Positions 17,959 to 25,387 of a stretch of 36,576 nucleotides of DNA are shown here, in pieces. The stretch lies in the IMG/VR virus record IMGVR_UViG_3300021962_000294, positions 1 to 36,576 of that record; one strand, given 5' to 3'. A model generated the notes under the pieces. It worked only from the letters and a program-made list of their open reading frames with translations. It was not told the DNA's origin and searched no databases. How positions within the stretch are numbered: the stretch's first letter is position 1; every line of letters begins with the position of its first letter. A program made the translations under genes and the position numbers. Source of the DNA: a virus.

Positions 17959-18727
17959 TGCTGTCTTTCAGGTTGAGGGTGAATGTTTCGTTCCATAGCA
18001 TCATGGCGATAACAGAGTAGCCGACAAGGTCACGCCATGTATCTAGGAGTGATTCGTTGGCGGGTTTAGCGCCGTCTTCTACTAGCGTGAAGAGGCGCGC
18101 AATCTTGTCGCACATGCGGATGGCGATTCCTACGTGACCGAACATGAGGATGTTCTGATGGCCGTAGTCATGTTGTTTGGATACGAGCAGGTCGTGCATG
18201 CGTTCGCAATGCCAGTTGCCATCGTGTTTGAGTTGCCCGCAGGCCATGTCCCCTACGTCTCCGAAGAGGGTGATGGGGATGTCTTGCTGGTCGCGGACGT
18301 GTGCGGCAAGTTTCTTTTGGAATGACTTCATGTGAGCCATGATTGCCTTGCCTGATGGGACGAAGTTGTCCATGTCTTCTAGGATTGCGAGGGCTGCGTC
18401 GTCCCAGTTGTCAAACATCTGATACCTCAGGTTGATGGAATGGTTGTTGAGTAGTGTTCGTTGGAGTTCTGCCATTGCACGCTTGGATAGTCTCCAAGCG
18501 TGCGGTTTGCTCACTCCGAGACGTTTGCCTAGTTCGGAGTAGGCGACTCCTTCGTAGAAGATTGCTTCTACGCAGTAGCGTGATTGCGGCGACAGGTTCT
18601 CTATGGCTTCTTGGACTGCTTCTATGTGGTCTCGGCTGAAGTCTGTCGGTGCTTCGCCCCATTGGAGCATCCATTCGGATTCCGTGCGCGGCTTGGCCGC
18701 TAGGTAGTCCATGTCAAACTTAGTCAT
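17951..18727 (-). CDS. Sigma region 4-like HTH fused to a DUF1599/Nmad1-like domain
   Basis: This 258-residue protein has two recognisable parts. Residues 34-93 read like sigma-70 region 4, with a helix-turn-helix (SELGKRLGVSKPHAWRLSKRA) preceded by the usual SPQSR segment. Residues 178-247 read like DUF1599, also called nucleotide modification associated domain 1: K184 with D187-Y-G, R204, D207-K208, R211, then E225, D229-T, D233 and a Gly-Tyr. The middle is helical and contains Cys and His residues at 163, 173 and 174. It could be a transcription regulator that senses a nucleotide, or a modification-linked protein that binds DNA. It overlaps its neighbours by eight bases on each side. Confidence 0.7.
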   Translation of the reverse strand: MTKFDMDYLAAKPRTESEWMLQWGEAPTDFSRDHIEAVQEAIENLSPQSRYCVEAIFYEGVAYSELGKRLGVSKPHAWRLSKRAMAELQRTLLNNHSINLRYQMFDNWDDAALAILEDMDNFVPSGKAIMAHMKSFQKKLAAHVRDQQDIPITLFGDVGDMACGQLKHDGNWHCERMHDLLVSKQHDYGHQNILMFGHVGIAIRMCDKIARLFTLVEDGAKPANESLLDTWRDLVGYSVIAMMLWNETFTLNLKDSND

Positions 18728-19154
18728 TGCTCTGCTCGTCGTAGTCTGGGTTGATGAGTAGGTCTGTTACTTGGTCGGGTTGGAGCAGGTAGCCTCGGGA
18801 TGCGTTGTCGCCTTTGGTTCCGAACATGCGCAGTTCCATCTTGTCTTTGTGGATGTTGATGTAGCGTTTGATTCTATCCACTGAGACGACGGTGAATGCG
18901 CCGTCTAGGTTGTATTGGTAGACCCACCATTTGGCTTCGGTGACCATAACGCCCGAGGGTTTCCACCCTCGGTTGCGTGGGTTCTGTTCTATTTCTAGAA
19001 CCATACGCCCGTTGCGATAGCGGTCTGTCTTGACTTCTAGGTGACCCGAGGAGATGTCGTTGAGGAATCCTTGTACGAGTTCTTCTCCAACTTTGCCGTA
19101 CTTCAGGTCTTCTGTCCAGTTGGGTTGCCTGATGTCGTAGGCGCTAGTCACCAC
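18720..19154 (-). CDS. PD-(D/E)XK-type nuclease
   Basis: This 144-residue protein has an N-terminal helix with Gly-x2-Glu-Glu (residues 23-25) followed by E40-V-K42 in a strand and a second strand ending at Glu54. That order matches small PD-(D/E)XK endonucleases of phages, often annotated as resolvase- or VRR-NUC-like. It would cut DNA during replication or recombination, or degrade host DNA. It overlaps the sigma/Nmad1 gene by eight bases. RusA is encoded nearby, so a general junction resolvase may be redundant. Confidence 0.65.
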   Translation of the reverse strand: MVTSAYDIRQPNWTEDLKYGKVGEELVQGFLNDISSGHLEVKTDRYRNGRMVLEIEQNPRNRGWKPSGVMVTEAKWWVYQYNLDGAFTVVSVDRIKRYINIHKDKMELRMFGTKGDNASRGYLLQPDQVTDLLINPDYDEQSND

Positions 19155-19398
19155 GCACCGCCTTCCAGTCTTGGAGTGCGATTAAATACTCGCACCCATC
19201 TTCACATTGTTCTACTGAATGGTCTACAGCCACCCACTCTGCCATCACATCGCCTGCTTTGCTCAGGTAATCGTTCTGTTCCCGTAGCCGTTCAATCTCG
19301 TCGGCGGCGGCAAGTACTGCTCGCCCGTACACCGACTCATCGGGGAATGTCCCGTAGTACATGAGTTCACGGAGCAGGGTAACAATGTCAGCACTCAT
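19144..19398 (-). CDS. Small helical protein, function unknown
   Basis: This 84-residue protein begins at ATG 19398, with AAGG upstream, and overlaps the RusA stop by four bases; the in-frame extension to 19443 is inside RusA. It has an Asp/Glu/Arg-rich helix around residues 40-65 of a kind often seen in short phage proteins. Two Cys residues and two acidic patches lie in the C-terminal third. No function can be assigned. Confidence 0.6.
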   Translation of the reverse strand: MSADIVTLLRELMYYGTFPDESVYGRAVLAAADEIERLREQNDYLSKAGDVMAEWVAVDHSVEQCEDGCEYLIALQDWKAVRGD

Positions 19399-19811
19399 AC
19401 CTTTATCCCTGTGATGCGGACGACCTGAGAGTCGTCCTTCCAAGCGACACCGTTCAAGCCGTCAAGGACGGTCTTGATGTAGTTGTCTAGGTCGCCTCTT
19501 AATTTAGACTTAACATCCAAATCAATTCGTTCTACGATGATGGCTGTACCTTCGTTGTCTACAACGATGTGTACTGCTACTTCACCTTCAAACACTGGGC
19601 CATCCCATGCGGCAGCGATTCGCTTCTCCGCTTCAACGGTGTCTTTCGGTGTGTACATGTAGGTCTTGCCAGTTTTTGACTGACCTGCACGAGGCCTCCC
19701 CTTGGGGTGGGGGCGTCCTTCTACGAAGATGGAATGTGACCGTACGCCCGTTCCAACAATTTTACGAGTTCTTTCTGTCCCGCTTGTCCCCGAATCATGT
19801 ACTTGCCCCAT
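19395..19811 (-). CDS. rusA: RusA-like Holliday junction resolvase
   Basis: The protein shows the RusA pattern: PKGRPRAG at residues 36-43, then G106-D107-L-D109-N110 with K113, D117-G-L-N and W124-K-D-D127. The Asp residues bind the metal that cleaves branched DNA. RusA normally begins only a few residues before the PKGRPR segment, but the only standard start here is ATG 19811, giving about 28 extra residues and a 91-base overlap with the upstream primase gene. The true start may be a rare codon such as ATT or ATC closer to the domain. It belongs to the replication and recombination operon. Confidence 0.82.
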   Translation of the reverse strand: MGQVHDSGTSGTERTRKIVGTGVRSHSIFVEGRPHPKGRPRAGQSKTGKTYMYTPKDTVEAEKRIAAAWDGPVFEGEVAVHIVVDNEGTAIIVERIDLDVKSKLRGDLDNYIKTVLDGLNGVAWKDDSQVVRITGIKV

Positions 19812-20617
19812 CGTATATCAGCGTCCTCCAGAATCGCTAGAGCATCACTCGGGTTGAGGGATGCTTTCCTACATTCGTGTGCTAGGTGGGTGAGTGTTGT
19901 TGACCTGTCGCGCCCTTCAATGGGGCCGCTTCTAAAGATAGCACGACCCAATGGGGTAAGTAGACGGACGGTTTCGTTGAGTGAGGCGGACGGGGGCAGG
20001 AGCGCCCCCACGTCCACCTGAGGTGGCTTATAGTGTGCGGCTAGGGCGGCGACCCTATCGCCGCTCACACGGCGTTCTAGAGCCGTCTGAACGAAGATTT
20101 CTAGGGGTAGTGGATTGCCTTGCCTGTCCACCATGAACCGTTCGGCTCCACCCGCAGGGTAAGGAAGCCGAACGTAGTTGCCAACCTGATTGGGGAGCAG
20201 CGACTCCTGCTTCGGGTTAACTTCCTTCGGGTTCAACTCAACAACCTGATGGGCGGCTAGGAACATGCGTCGCATGTCCTTGGCTGGAATCAGGTCGGGG
20301 CAGAACACCCACACGTGGTAGCCACGGCGAGTTTTCTCCACCCACGAGTACACGTCTACGGCGACAAGCGCATCGTGCAGTAGCCACGCATCATCAGGCC
20401 CGTCATAGTCAATGTCGGTGCATCCCCACACGCACATCGTTTCTCCCCGATATGGGACACACGGGTAGACGCCGATGTATGGGCCGCTAGTTAGATGCTC
20501 AACATAATGCTGACGGTTCAATGCTTCTTTGACGCATCCGCCTTCCCATGCGCCGTAGGCGTCGCCACGGCCACGGAACAAGGTGACGTATCCGTCAATG
20601 ATGTCATCGGTCAACAT
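19721..20617 (-). CDS. Archaeo-eukaryotic primase-polymerase (AEP)
   Basis: This 298-residue protein has the AEP active-site signature: a Gly-rich strand near residues 45-52, D68-I-D70 for metal binding, and the RGYHVW segment with H101. A further strand with LPNQVGNYVRLPY lies around residues 140-155. This is the primase branch seen in phages and TOTE-type elements. The C-terminal helical region (205-298) resembles the PriCT-like helices that follow such domains. It starts two bases after the helicase stop. With that helicase it should prime phage DNA synthesis, and no separate DnaG-type primase is seen. Confidence 0.82.
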   Translation of the reverse strand: MLTDDIIDGYVTLFRGRGDAYGAWEGGCVKEALNRQHYVEHLTSGPYIGVYPCVPYRGETMCVWGCTDIDYDGPDDAWLLHDALVAVDVYSWVEKTRRGYHVWVFCPDLIPAKDMRRMFLAAHQVVELNPKEVNPKQESLLPNQVGNYVRLPYPAGGAERFMVDRQGNPLPLEIFVQTALERRVSGDRVAALAAHYKPPQVDVGALLPPSASLNETVRLLTPLGRAIFRSGPIEGRDRSTTLTHLAHECRKASLNPSDALAILEDADIRWGKYMIRGQAGQKELVKLLERAYGHIPSS

Positions 20618-20619
20618 GA

Positions 20620-21669
20620 CTAATGCTTGATTTGATTAAGGAACTGTTGCGGCAGTTCGCCGTCGCGCAGACGGGTCAACCGACCGCTGCCTTCCTCAAT
20701 CTCGTAGTCAATGTCGTCAATGAGCGTACCAGCGGGACGCTTGTTCTTGACGAGGTTGATGGTCAACGTGTGAGCGTGGATACGTGCTTCATATCGCAGG
20801 AAGTCCAGTTGTTCCATCGCCCGCTCACTAGCGGATGACTTGTCCAGTTTGGCTTCCAGTTCACGAATCTGTGACTCAATCTCAAACCGCTTGCGGCGCA
20901 CACCGATGATGTGCGTCGCTTGCTGTTCACCACCGAATGAACCAGACGAGATGGTCATTCTCTTCCCGTCCGCACCCGACGAACGAGAAGTCTGATGAAG
21001 TACGAGAAGAGGAACGTCATGCCTACGACCCCACGCTTTCAATGTGTTCGCTTTGGACGGCACGTCTTCACCGCCGCCCTGCAACAATTCCAGATAGTCA
21101 AACACGACGAGGTCGGGCTTCTGACCCCACATGTCTGACACCTCAGCCATTGCTTTCTCCATGTCCGACAGCGCCATTGACTGGTCAAACACGGCAAGGT
21201 TCGGGAACCATTCAACTGCCGTGTTCTTTAACAGTTCAATAGCCTCGGGTTCATCAGCGGCAACTTGGCGTTCCAAGTCAATTGCGTTCACGCCATGTAG
21301 AACGCATGCCAGTTTGATGAGTACCAAGGTGCGAGGTTCGTCGGGGACGAAGTAGATGACGTTCTTGTTGCGGTTAGCAATCAGCATCTGCAACATGGTG
21401 AGCGTCTTGCCTGAGTGCGAGTAGCCGATGACGAGACACATCTCGCCTGCGGCGATGCCTCGCATCTCTCTGTCTAGGTCTGTGAACCCAGTGTAAATCC
21501 GTTCGTGTGGGGATTGCGCCCACCGCACAAACTCGTGTGCGGCGTCTTCCAGTGGGCGGTAGTACAACATCTGCTTCTGCTCTACTGGGGCGGTCAGGTT
21601 GACGGGGGCATCGCCCCCGTCCAACCCTTCCCAACGACGAAGGAGTTCATCCTTGCCGAGTGTGGTCAT
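20620..21669 (-). CDS. DnaB-like replicative helicase ATPase
   Basis: This 349-residue protein is a RecA-fold ATPase of the DnaB/RadA type. It has a Walker A motif G82-YSHSGKT89, a strand ending in the acidic D110-E111 in the position of the DnaB catalytic Glu, and a Walker B strand ending at D191. A sensor-like VLHQTSR segment follows. The N-terminal primase-interaction domain of full DnaB is missing or very short, as in many small phage helicases. It lies directly upstream of the primase, and its start overlaps the upstream gene by four bases. Confidence 0.87.
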   Translation of the reverse strand: MTTLGKDELLRRWEGLDGGDAPVNLTAPVEQKQMLYYRPLEDAAHEFVRWAQSPHERIYTGFTDLDREMRGIAAGEMCLVIGYSHSGKTLTMLQMLIANRNKNVIYFVPDEPRTLVLIKLACVLHGVNAIDLERQVAADEPEAIELLKNTAVEWFPNLAVFDQSMALSDMEKAMAEVSDMWGQKPDLVVFDYLELLQGGGEDVPSKANTLKAWGRRHDVPLLVLHQTSRSSGADGKRMTISSGSFGGEQQATHIIGVRRKRFEIESQIRELEAKLDKSSASERAMEQLDFLRYEARIHAHTLTINLVKNKRPAGTLIDDIDYEIEEGSGRLTRLRDGELPQQFLNQIKH

Positions 21670-22106
21670 CCCTGTCCCTTCGGAGGCCAGAACGCTGCAG
21701 GCTCAGCACCTTCGGGTGCGTCTGCCTGCTTGAACCACGGGCGCTTCGTGCCGACAGCCTTGTCGCGGTTGTCCCATACCTTGCTAACGCCAGCCTTCTG
21801 GCATGCTGCGATGAGCCACTGCGGGAGGTCGCCGTGCTGCTGACCAGCGACACGCACCGTCGTGACTTTCATCGTCGGAGCCATGACGACAGCATTCTCA
21901 GCGACAGGGGCGGTGCTTTCTACCGCTGTCGGGAATGCTTCCTTGACAATCTCCATGCCGTTGGCAGTTTGCAACTTGTCGTTCACAAAGTTGAACGCCA
22001 TCTCCCAGTCGGTGAGCGTGGCTTCCACGTTCTCCGTCTTGGTGATGAGGTCGGCTGCAATCTTTGCTGCCACCTGCATGATGATTGCTTGGTCTTTGCT
22101 AATCAT
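21666..22106 (-). CDS. Protein of the replication operon, function unknown
   Basis: This 146-residue protein is helical in the first 60 residues, then has an Ala/Pro/Val-rich linker (65-85). The C-terminal segment (about 90-140) contains several Trp residues and ends in Pro- and Gly-rich sequence. It sits between the RecB-like nuclease and the helicase, overlapping both by four bases. A helicase-loading or single-strand DNA role would fit the context, but no family is recognised. Confidence 0.65.
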   Translation of the reverse strand: MISKDQAIIMQVAAKIAADLITKTENVEATLTDWEMAFNFVNDKLQTANGMEIVKEAFPTAVESTAPVAENAVVMAPTMKVTTVRVAGQQHGDLPQWLIAACQKAGVSKVWDNRDKAVGTKRPWFKQADAPEGAEPAAFWPPKGQG

Positions 22107-22930
22107 GATTTACCTTCCTGAGGTTGGATGTCCGCTGGGGACAACTTACTTCCCTTGCATACAGACCACCACGAACACCACGTTGATGAGCACAAGTAGT
22201 GAGTGTCATTGCGTGTCCATGGTTCTTCTGTGCCGATGACTAATGCTGACCGAACGAACGGTCTAACAATGTCTCGGAGCCATGCGACGTGGCTCTCATT
22301 GCGGTGAATCGGCACAACCTGCGCCTTGCCGCTCCGAACTAAAACACCGTAGTTGAATGTTGCTGGCCATTCCAGCCAGCCGTGTGCCACGGCGGCTGCC
22401 GTGTACATGGTGGGCTGCACAGCCTGAGATTGCTTCTCTTTGGCAGAGTACTTGCGTCCTGCTGTCTTCCAGTCCCACACTGCTGTGTCAGTGACGCAGT
22501 CAATCGTGCCGATGCCATGCACCTTCACTTGCTTGTCGCCGATAGTCATTTCGTCCAGCAGAAACGTGAACGATTTTTCCACGGCAACGACAGTGCCGAG
22601 TGACGGTGCGATGTTCTTTTCCCATTCGGTGATGAGTTCATGAACGTAATCGTACATCTGCTCGTTCGTGTACTTGACACGTTGGAATGGTTCGCCGAGG
22701 AGTTTGTTGAGTTCTTCTAACGCTGCGGGGATGCCAGCCTTCTTGCCTTCCAAGACGCTGGCGATGCCAGCGTGGACTGCTGTGCCAAGGATGGTTGCGT
22801 CGTTCGGCATTGACCATTCGGGTCGGACGATTCCTTGACGGCCACGTTCGTTGCACATCGTGGCATCGTTAACCCACGATTGTCGGATGTAAACGTCAAT
22901 GCTTCCGTCTTCGTTGTAGGTGAACCTCAT
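22103..22930 (-). CDS. RecB/Cas4-like PD-(D/E)XK nuclease with Cys residues for an Fe-S cluster
   Basis: The 275-residue protein has the RecB-family motifs in order: H53 in GTAVHAGI, E118, D144 in GTIDCV, D153-W-K155, and Q172-x3-Y176. It also has one Cys near the N-terminus (C26) and three near the C-terminus (C247, C252, C258). One N-terminal and three C-terminal cysteines is the arrangement that binds a 4Fe-4S cluster in Cas4 and AddB. It is likely an exonuclease for recombination or replication ends. ATG 22930 overlaps the upstream stop by four bases; an in-frame extension to 23263 runs through the upstream gene and is not preferred. Confidence 0.82.
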   Translation of the reverse strand: MRFTYNEDGSIDVYIRQSWVNDATMCNERGRQGIVRPEWSMPNDATILGTAVHAGIASVLEGKKAGIPAALEELNKLLGEPFQRVKYTNEQMYDYVHELITEWEKNIAPSLGTVVAVEKSFTFLLDEMTIGDKQVKVHGIGTIDCVTDTAVWDWKTAGRKYSAKEKQSQAVQPTMYTAAAVAHGWLEWPATFNYGVLVRSGKAQVVPIHRNESHVAWLRDIVRPFVRSALVIGTEEPWTRNDTHYLCSSTWCSWWSVCKGSKLSPADIQPQEGKS

Positions 22931-23379
22931 TTGGTGTCCTTCTGTTTGAGACGGGCTTGAATCTTGGAGGCATAGGACTTCTTCAAGTCTATGTCCCACT
23001 TCACCTTGCAGTGTACACGTACTTGGGTGGTGTTCATACCACTTGCGAGAAGTTGTCTGACTTCTTCCATCTGTTCCTTGGTGAACAGGGTCTTGCGGGT
23101 TTCTTGCTGACGACGTGCGGCGAGTCGTTGCTGTTCCTTCGTCCGTTCTTGCCGTTGAAGTTCGTCGCGCATCGCCACTTGCGTTGACAGCAGGGTGAGG
23201 ATGTCCTCGTCGCTGTATGGGGCGGACAGCCCAGCGTACTGCACAATCTTGCTGGCCATCCAAGAATCACGAATCCAGTTATCCATGATTTGAACAGGTT
23301 CGGTTACGACGACATCGCAGAGGCATTCATCGTCGTGGCCTGCGACACCGCAGTTTAAGATTAACTTAACTTCATCCAT
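22927..23379 (-). CDS. Putative DNA-binding regulator
   Basis: This 150-residue protein has a Cys-containing N-terminus (C10, C20, C22), a long charged Arg/Gln-rich helix around residues 65-95, and a C-terminal segment (about 95-145) that reads like a helix-turn-helix. ATG 23379 has an excellent AAAGGAG site; an earlier in-frame ATG at 23403 lacks one. It is the first gene after the promoter/operator candidate at 23463-23494. An imperfect copy of the genome's 15-bp palindrome lies inside its first codons. Autoregulation is possible but unproven. Confidence 0.6.
   Translation of the reverse strand: MDEVKLILNCGVAGHDDECLCDVVVTEPVQIMDNWIRDSWMASKIVQYAGLSAPYSDEDILTLLSTQVAMRDELQRQERTKEQQRLAARRQQETRKTLFTKEQMEEVRQLLASGMNTTQVRVHCKVKWDIDLKKSYASKIQARLKQKDTK
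23355..23369. repeat. Imperfect copy of the 15-bp palindrome
   Basis: TTAAGATTAACTTAA differs from the consensus TTAAGTTTAACTTAA by one base. It lies within the first codons of the 22927-23379 gene and not upstream of a start. Seven perfect copies occur at 26423-28471. Confidence 0.7.
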
Positions 23380-23400
23380 GTTTTCTCCTTTACTGTTATC

Positions 23401-23427
23401 CATCCCGCCCCCTCACGGGGCGGGATG
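23401..23427. promoter_or_regulatory. GC-rich 11-bp hairpin in a gene leader
   Basis: CATCCCGCCCC pairs with GGGGCGGGATG around a five-base loop (CTCAC). It lies between the promoter candidate at 23463-23494 and the ribosome binding site of the regulator-like gene. No T-run follows on either strand. It is a candidate attenuator or a partial terminator for transcripts arriving from upstream. Confidence 0.6.
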
Positions 23428-23429
23428 GA

Positions 23430-23442
23430 TACTGTATCCAGT
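23430..23442. promoter_or_regulatory. Shared 13-bp motif TACTGTATCCAGT, copy 1
   Basis: The same 13 bases occur at 30485-30497, the only other long regulatory gap that faces structural genes. Here the motif is part of a dyad, GGATA-CTG-TATCC. It is a candidate binding site for a phage or host regulator. Confidence 0.5.
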
Positions 23443-23462
23443 GGGCTTCGCTACCGCTCAGC

Positions 23463-23494
23463 AGTATACACAAGCCGTTGACAAGTTTGTCAAC
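23463..23494 (-). promoter_or_regulatory. Sigma70-like promoter overlapping an 18-bp operator-like palindrome
   Basis: On the minus strand a perfect -35 (TTGACA, 23493-23488) is followed by TGTATA at a 17-base spacing, or TATACT at 19 bases. The -35 is embedded in the perfect palindrome GTTGACAA-GT-TTGTCAAC (23477-23494). A dimeric repressor binding there would block the promoter. It would drive the regulator-like gene and the replication operon downstream. It overlaps the 3' end of the small zinc-ribbon gene. Confidence 0.65.
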
Positions 23495-23648
23495 GCCTCT
23501 TTTTTGTCGTCGCTTCCATGACGCGGGGCGTGCCCCCGTGCTTGATGCATACGGGGTCTGAGAGCAGCGGGACGTGTGTTGTCACACGCCCGCCGCACTC
23601 ACGGCAGACCCAGTGCTTGACGTGCTGTCCTTCAGAATGGTTCGTCAT
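23490..23648 (-). CDS. 52-residue zinc-ribbon micro-protein
   Basis: The reading frame from ATG 23648 to TGA at 23490-23492 encodes a protein with C15-x2-C18, then C34-x2-H37, and a Lys/Arg-rich C-terminus. This is a half zinc ribbon of a type common in phage micro-proteins. It overlaps the end of the upstream gene by 17 bases. The ribosome binding site is weak, which lowers confidence. It may bind DNA, RNA or a host protein. Confidence 0.6.
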   Translation of the reverse strand: MTNHSEGQHVKHWVCRECGGRVTTHVPLLSDPVCIKHGGTPRVMEATTKKRR

Positions 23649-23892
23649 CGGGACTATAATACATCTGTACTACAGCAAGGGTGTCAACGTACTCCATGAG
23701 AGCACCGTAAATAATCTTGCCCAACTTCGTTTCCGCTGCTTGCAAGGTGGGGAACAAATCGCTTGTGTTGTTATCGGCGAGCCAGCCAATCTGGCTAGCG
23801 AAGTCGATGTTATGAGCAGCGACGTTGCCCTTCTTGTCAAAGGTGATTGTCACTTGCGGGACAAGAGTCAGGGTGTAGTCGTGGCTATACAT
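23632..23892 (-). CDS. Small protein, function unknown
   Basis: This 86-residue protein starts at ATG 23892, after GGAG, overlapping the upstream stop by eight bases; an extension to 23970 lies inside that gene. It has a strand-rich first half and a helical, Ala/Leu-rich second half with an acidic end. No motif or family is recognised. Confidence 0.6.
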   Translation of the reverse strand: MYSHDYTLTLVPQVTITFDKKGNVAAHNIDFASQIGWLADNNTSDLFPTLQAAETKLGKIIYGALMEYVDTLAVVQMYYSPDDEPF

Positions 23893-24121
23893 GGGGGAAC
23901 AACTCCACAATGTTGAACTCATCCCACTCAAGGAATCGCTCTTCTCCCATGTGCCAGATGCCGATGCCACCCTTGGTTACGGAATGCAACTCTCCGCACG
24001 CAAGTTCAGCACTGATGTTGCCATCCTTGTCCTCACGAGAAATGCACACGCTCTCGTTAATGAACTCTTTCAACGTGCGGACACGATGCTCGTCACCGAT
24101 ACGCTGACTTACTTTAATCAT
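23885..24121 (-). CDS. Small acidic protein, function unknown
   Basis: This 78-residue protein has a strong ribosome binding site (GAGGAGGTG) and overlaps the upstream stop by four bases. It contains an N-terminal basic helix, a short central Gly-rich part and an acidic, aromatic C-terminus with Trp56 and Trp66. It is part of the early minus-strand run of small genes. Confidence 0.65.
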   Translation of the reverse strand: MIKVSQRIGDEHRVRTLKEFINESVCISREDKDGNISAELACGELHSVTKGGIGIWHMGEERFLEWDEFNIVELFPHV

Positions 24122-24342
24122 GACACCTCCTCAAGAAGTCCAAGAATCTCCTGCTGCACCGACAACAAAGACCGAAGGTCCGTTGTTGCACCGTCAACAA
24201 ACTTGCCGTGTGAACCGTTACGTGCAATCTTCATGTTGAGATTGTCGATAGCAATACCGACAGTCTTGTGAAGGGCATGCACCTCAGTTAACGTCAAGTT
24301 AAGTTGAAGGTCATTAGGTTCGTAGTTATCTTTCCTACCCAT
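24118..24342 (-). CDS. Small helical protein, function unknown
   Basis: This 74-residue protein has two amphipathic helices (about 18-42 and 52-74) and a clear AAAGGA site before ATG 24342. No membrane segment or metal-binding motif was seen. It overlaps the following start by four bases and follows the DUF932 gene by 18 bases. Confidence 0.65.
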   Translation of the reverse strand: MGRKDNYEPNDLQLNLTLTEVHALHKTVGIAIDNLNMKIARNGSHGKFVDGATTDLRSLLSVQQEILGLLEEVS

Positions 24343-24360
24343 TGGTTTTCCTTTCTGTTA

Positions 24361-25362
24361 TTATGCGAAGACCGAAACGGCCTTGCTTGTCAACGGGAAC
24401 TTGTCATCCATGATGCGGCGGATAGCCGCAATATCACGGGTGGTATTACGCACGACAGAGCGGTGCTGCTCATAACCCTGCACTGCCATAACTGCATCAA
24501 ACGCCGTCTCCTTGCGGGTCTTCTCATCCCACTCGGCGACGATGGCATCAAACGCATTGTCGTACATTGTCTGCCCACGGCCCGCATCAGTGGGACGACC
24601 GCCGAGGACGGCGGGAATCACCTGACGGGTGAGGGTCTGACGGTCTGCTTCCTTGTTGAGGAGACGCTGAATCTCCACATCAAACGCATCAAACGACACC
24701 ATCATCTGCTCAAGAGACTTGACGGCAGACGTAGCGATGTCGCTTGCGTTGCGGGTGTGACGCACCACGAATCCGCTGTGCGCATTCCACGGGGTGAACG
24801 TGTTCTGACACACCCACAGGTTGTTCATGTACTTGACAGCCAACGGGTACGACCCGTTGTGCGACGTGTAGATGCCCATGTAGCGGGTCATCTTGTCGGT
24901 ATGGTCGCCATCCTTGCGTACAACCTTGACCATGTCACGGAACTCCACGACAAGGAAGATGACCTGACCGCCCCACAATTCCACTGCTGACACAGGGAAC
25001 GCATCGCCACGAGCCTTGAACAACACGTCTGCGTACTGTCCGAGCACCTCGTTCTGCACCTCCCCATACTTGTCTGAGTGCATGCCAAGCAGACGGTTCT
25101 TGTCGGTGCGGATGATTGCCGCATGGTCTTCGGCGCATTCGGCGGTGACGCCGAGGTCGGCGAGCGTGCGCTTCTCTACACGCCAATCCAACCCTGCGGT
25201 GACAAGCAACTCGTTGCCAGTGCGGACGCTGTCGCTAATCTGCACCTTCGTGCCGACAACTTCGCCCTTGCTGTTGCGTGACTCGCCGTAACCGTGCCAC
25301 GGTTCGGCACGGAACGCACCACTTGTGACGCCACCAAGGACGCCGTTCTTATCGTAACCCAT
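24361..25362 (-). CDS. DUF932-family protein
   Basis: This 333-residue protein matches the general form of DUF932 phage/plasmid proteins. It has a Trp-His-Gly segment near residue 23, a DWRVEKR segment around 60, a conserved-looking RTDKNRLLGMHSDKY region around 85-99, and later a CQNTF segment near 200. The family is widespread in phages and plasmids and is suspected to act in DNA metabolism or host takeover, but its biochemical role is not established. AAAGGAG precedes ATG 25362. An imperfect palindrome lies 25 bases upstream of the start. Confidence 0.82.
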   Translation of the reverse strand: MGYDKNGVLGGVTSGAFRAEPWHGYGESRNSKGEVVGTKVQISDSVRTGNELLVTAGLDWRVEKRTLADLGVTAECAEDHAAIIRTDKNRLLGMHSDKYGEVQNEVLGQYADVLFKARGDAFPVSAVELWGGQVIFLVVEFRDMVKVVRKDGDHTDKMTRYMGIYTSHNGSYPLAVKYMNNLWVCQNTFTPWNAHSGFVVRHTRNASDIATSAVKSLEQMMVSFDAFDVEIQRLLNKEADRQTLTRQVIPAVLGGRPTDAGRGQTMYDNAFDAIVAEWDEKTRKETAFDAVMAVQGYEQHRSVVRNTTRDIAAIRRIMDDKFPLTSKAVSVFA

Positions 25363-25365
25363 TTG

Positions 25366-25387
25366 TTTCTCCTTTGTGTTGTTGTTT
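25366..25387 (-). repeat. 22-bp leader repeat, copy 1
   Basis: The 22 bases are identical to 26045-26066. They contain the AAAGGAG ribosome binding site and an upstream CAACAACA run. This copy lies before the DUF932 gene and directly abuts the imperfect palindrome at 25388. Confidence 0.7.

Noticed and set aside
23518-24271. Plus-strand frames opposite the small minus-strand genes
   Set aside because: No ribosome binding sites, and they oppose a tightly overlapping run of minus-strand genes with good start signals.
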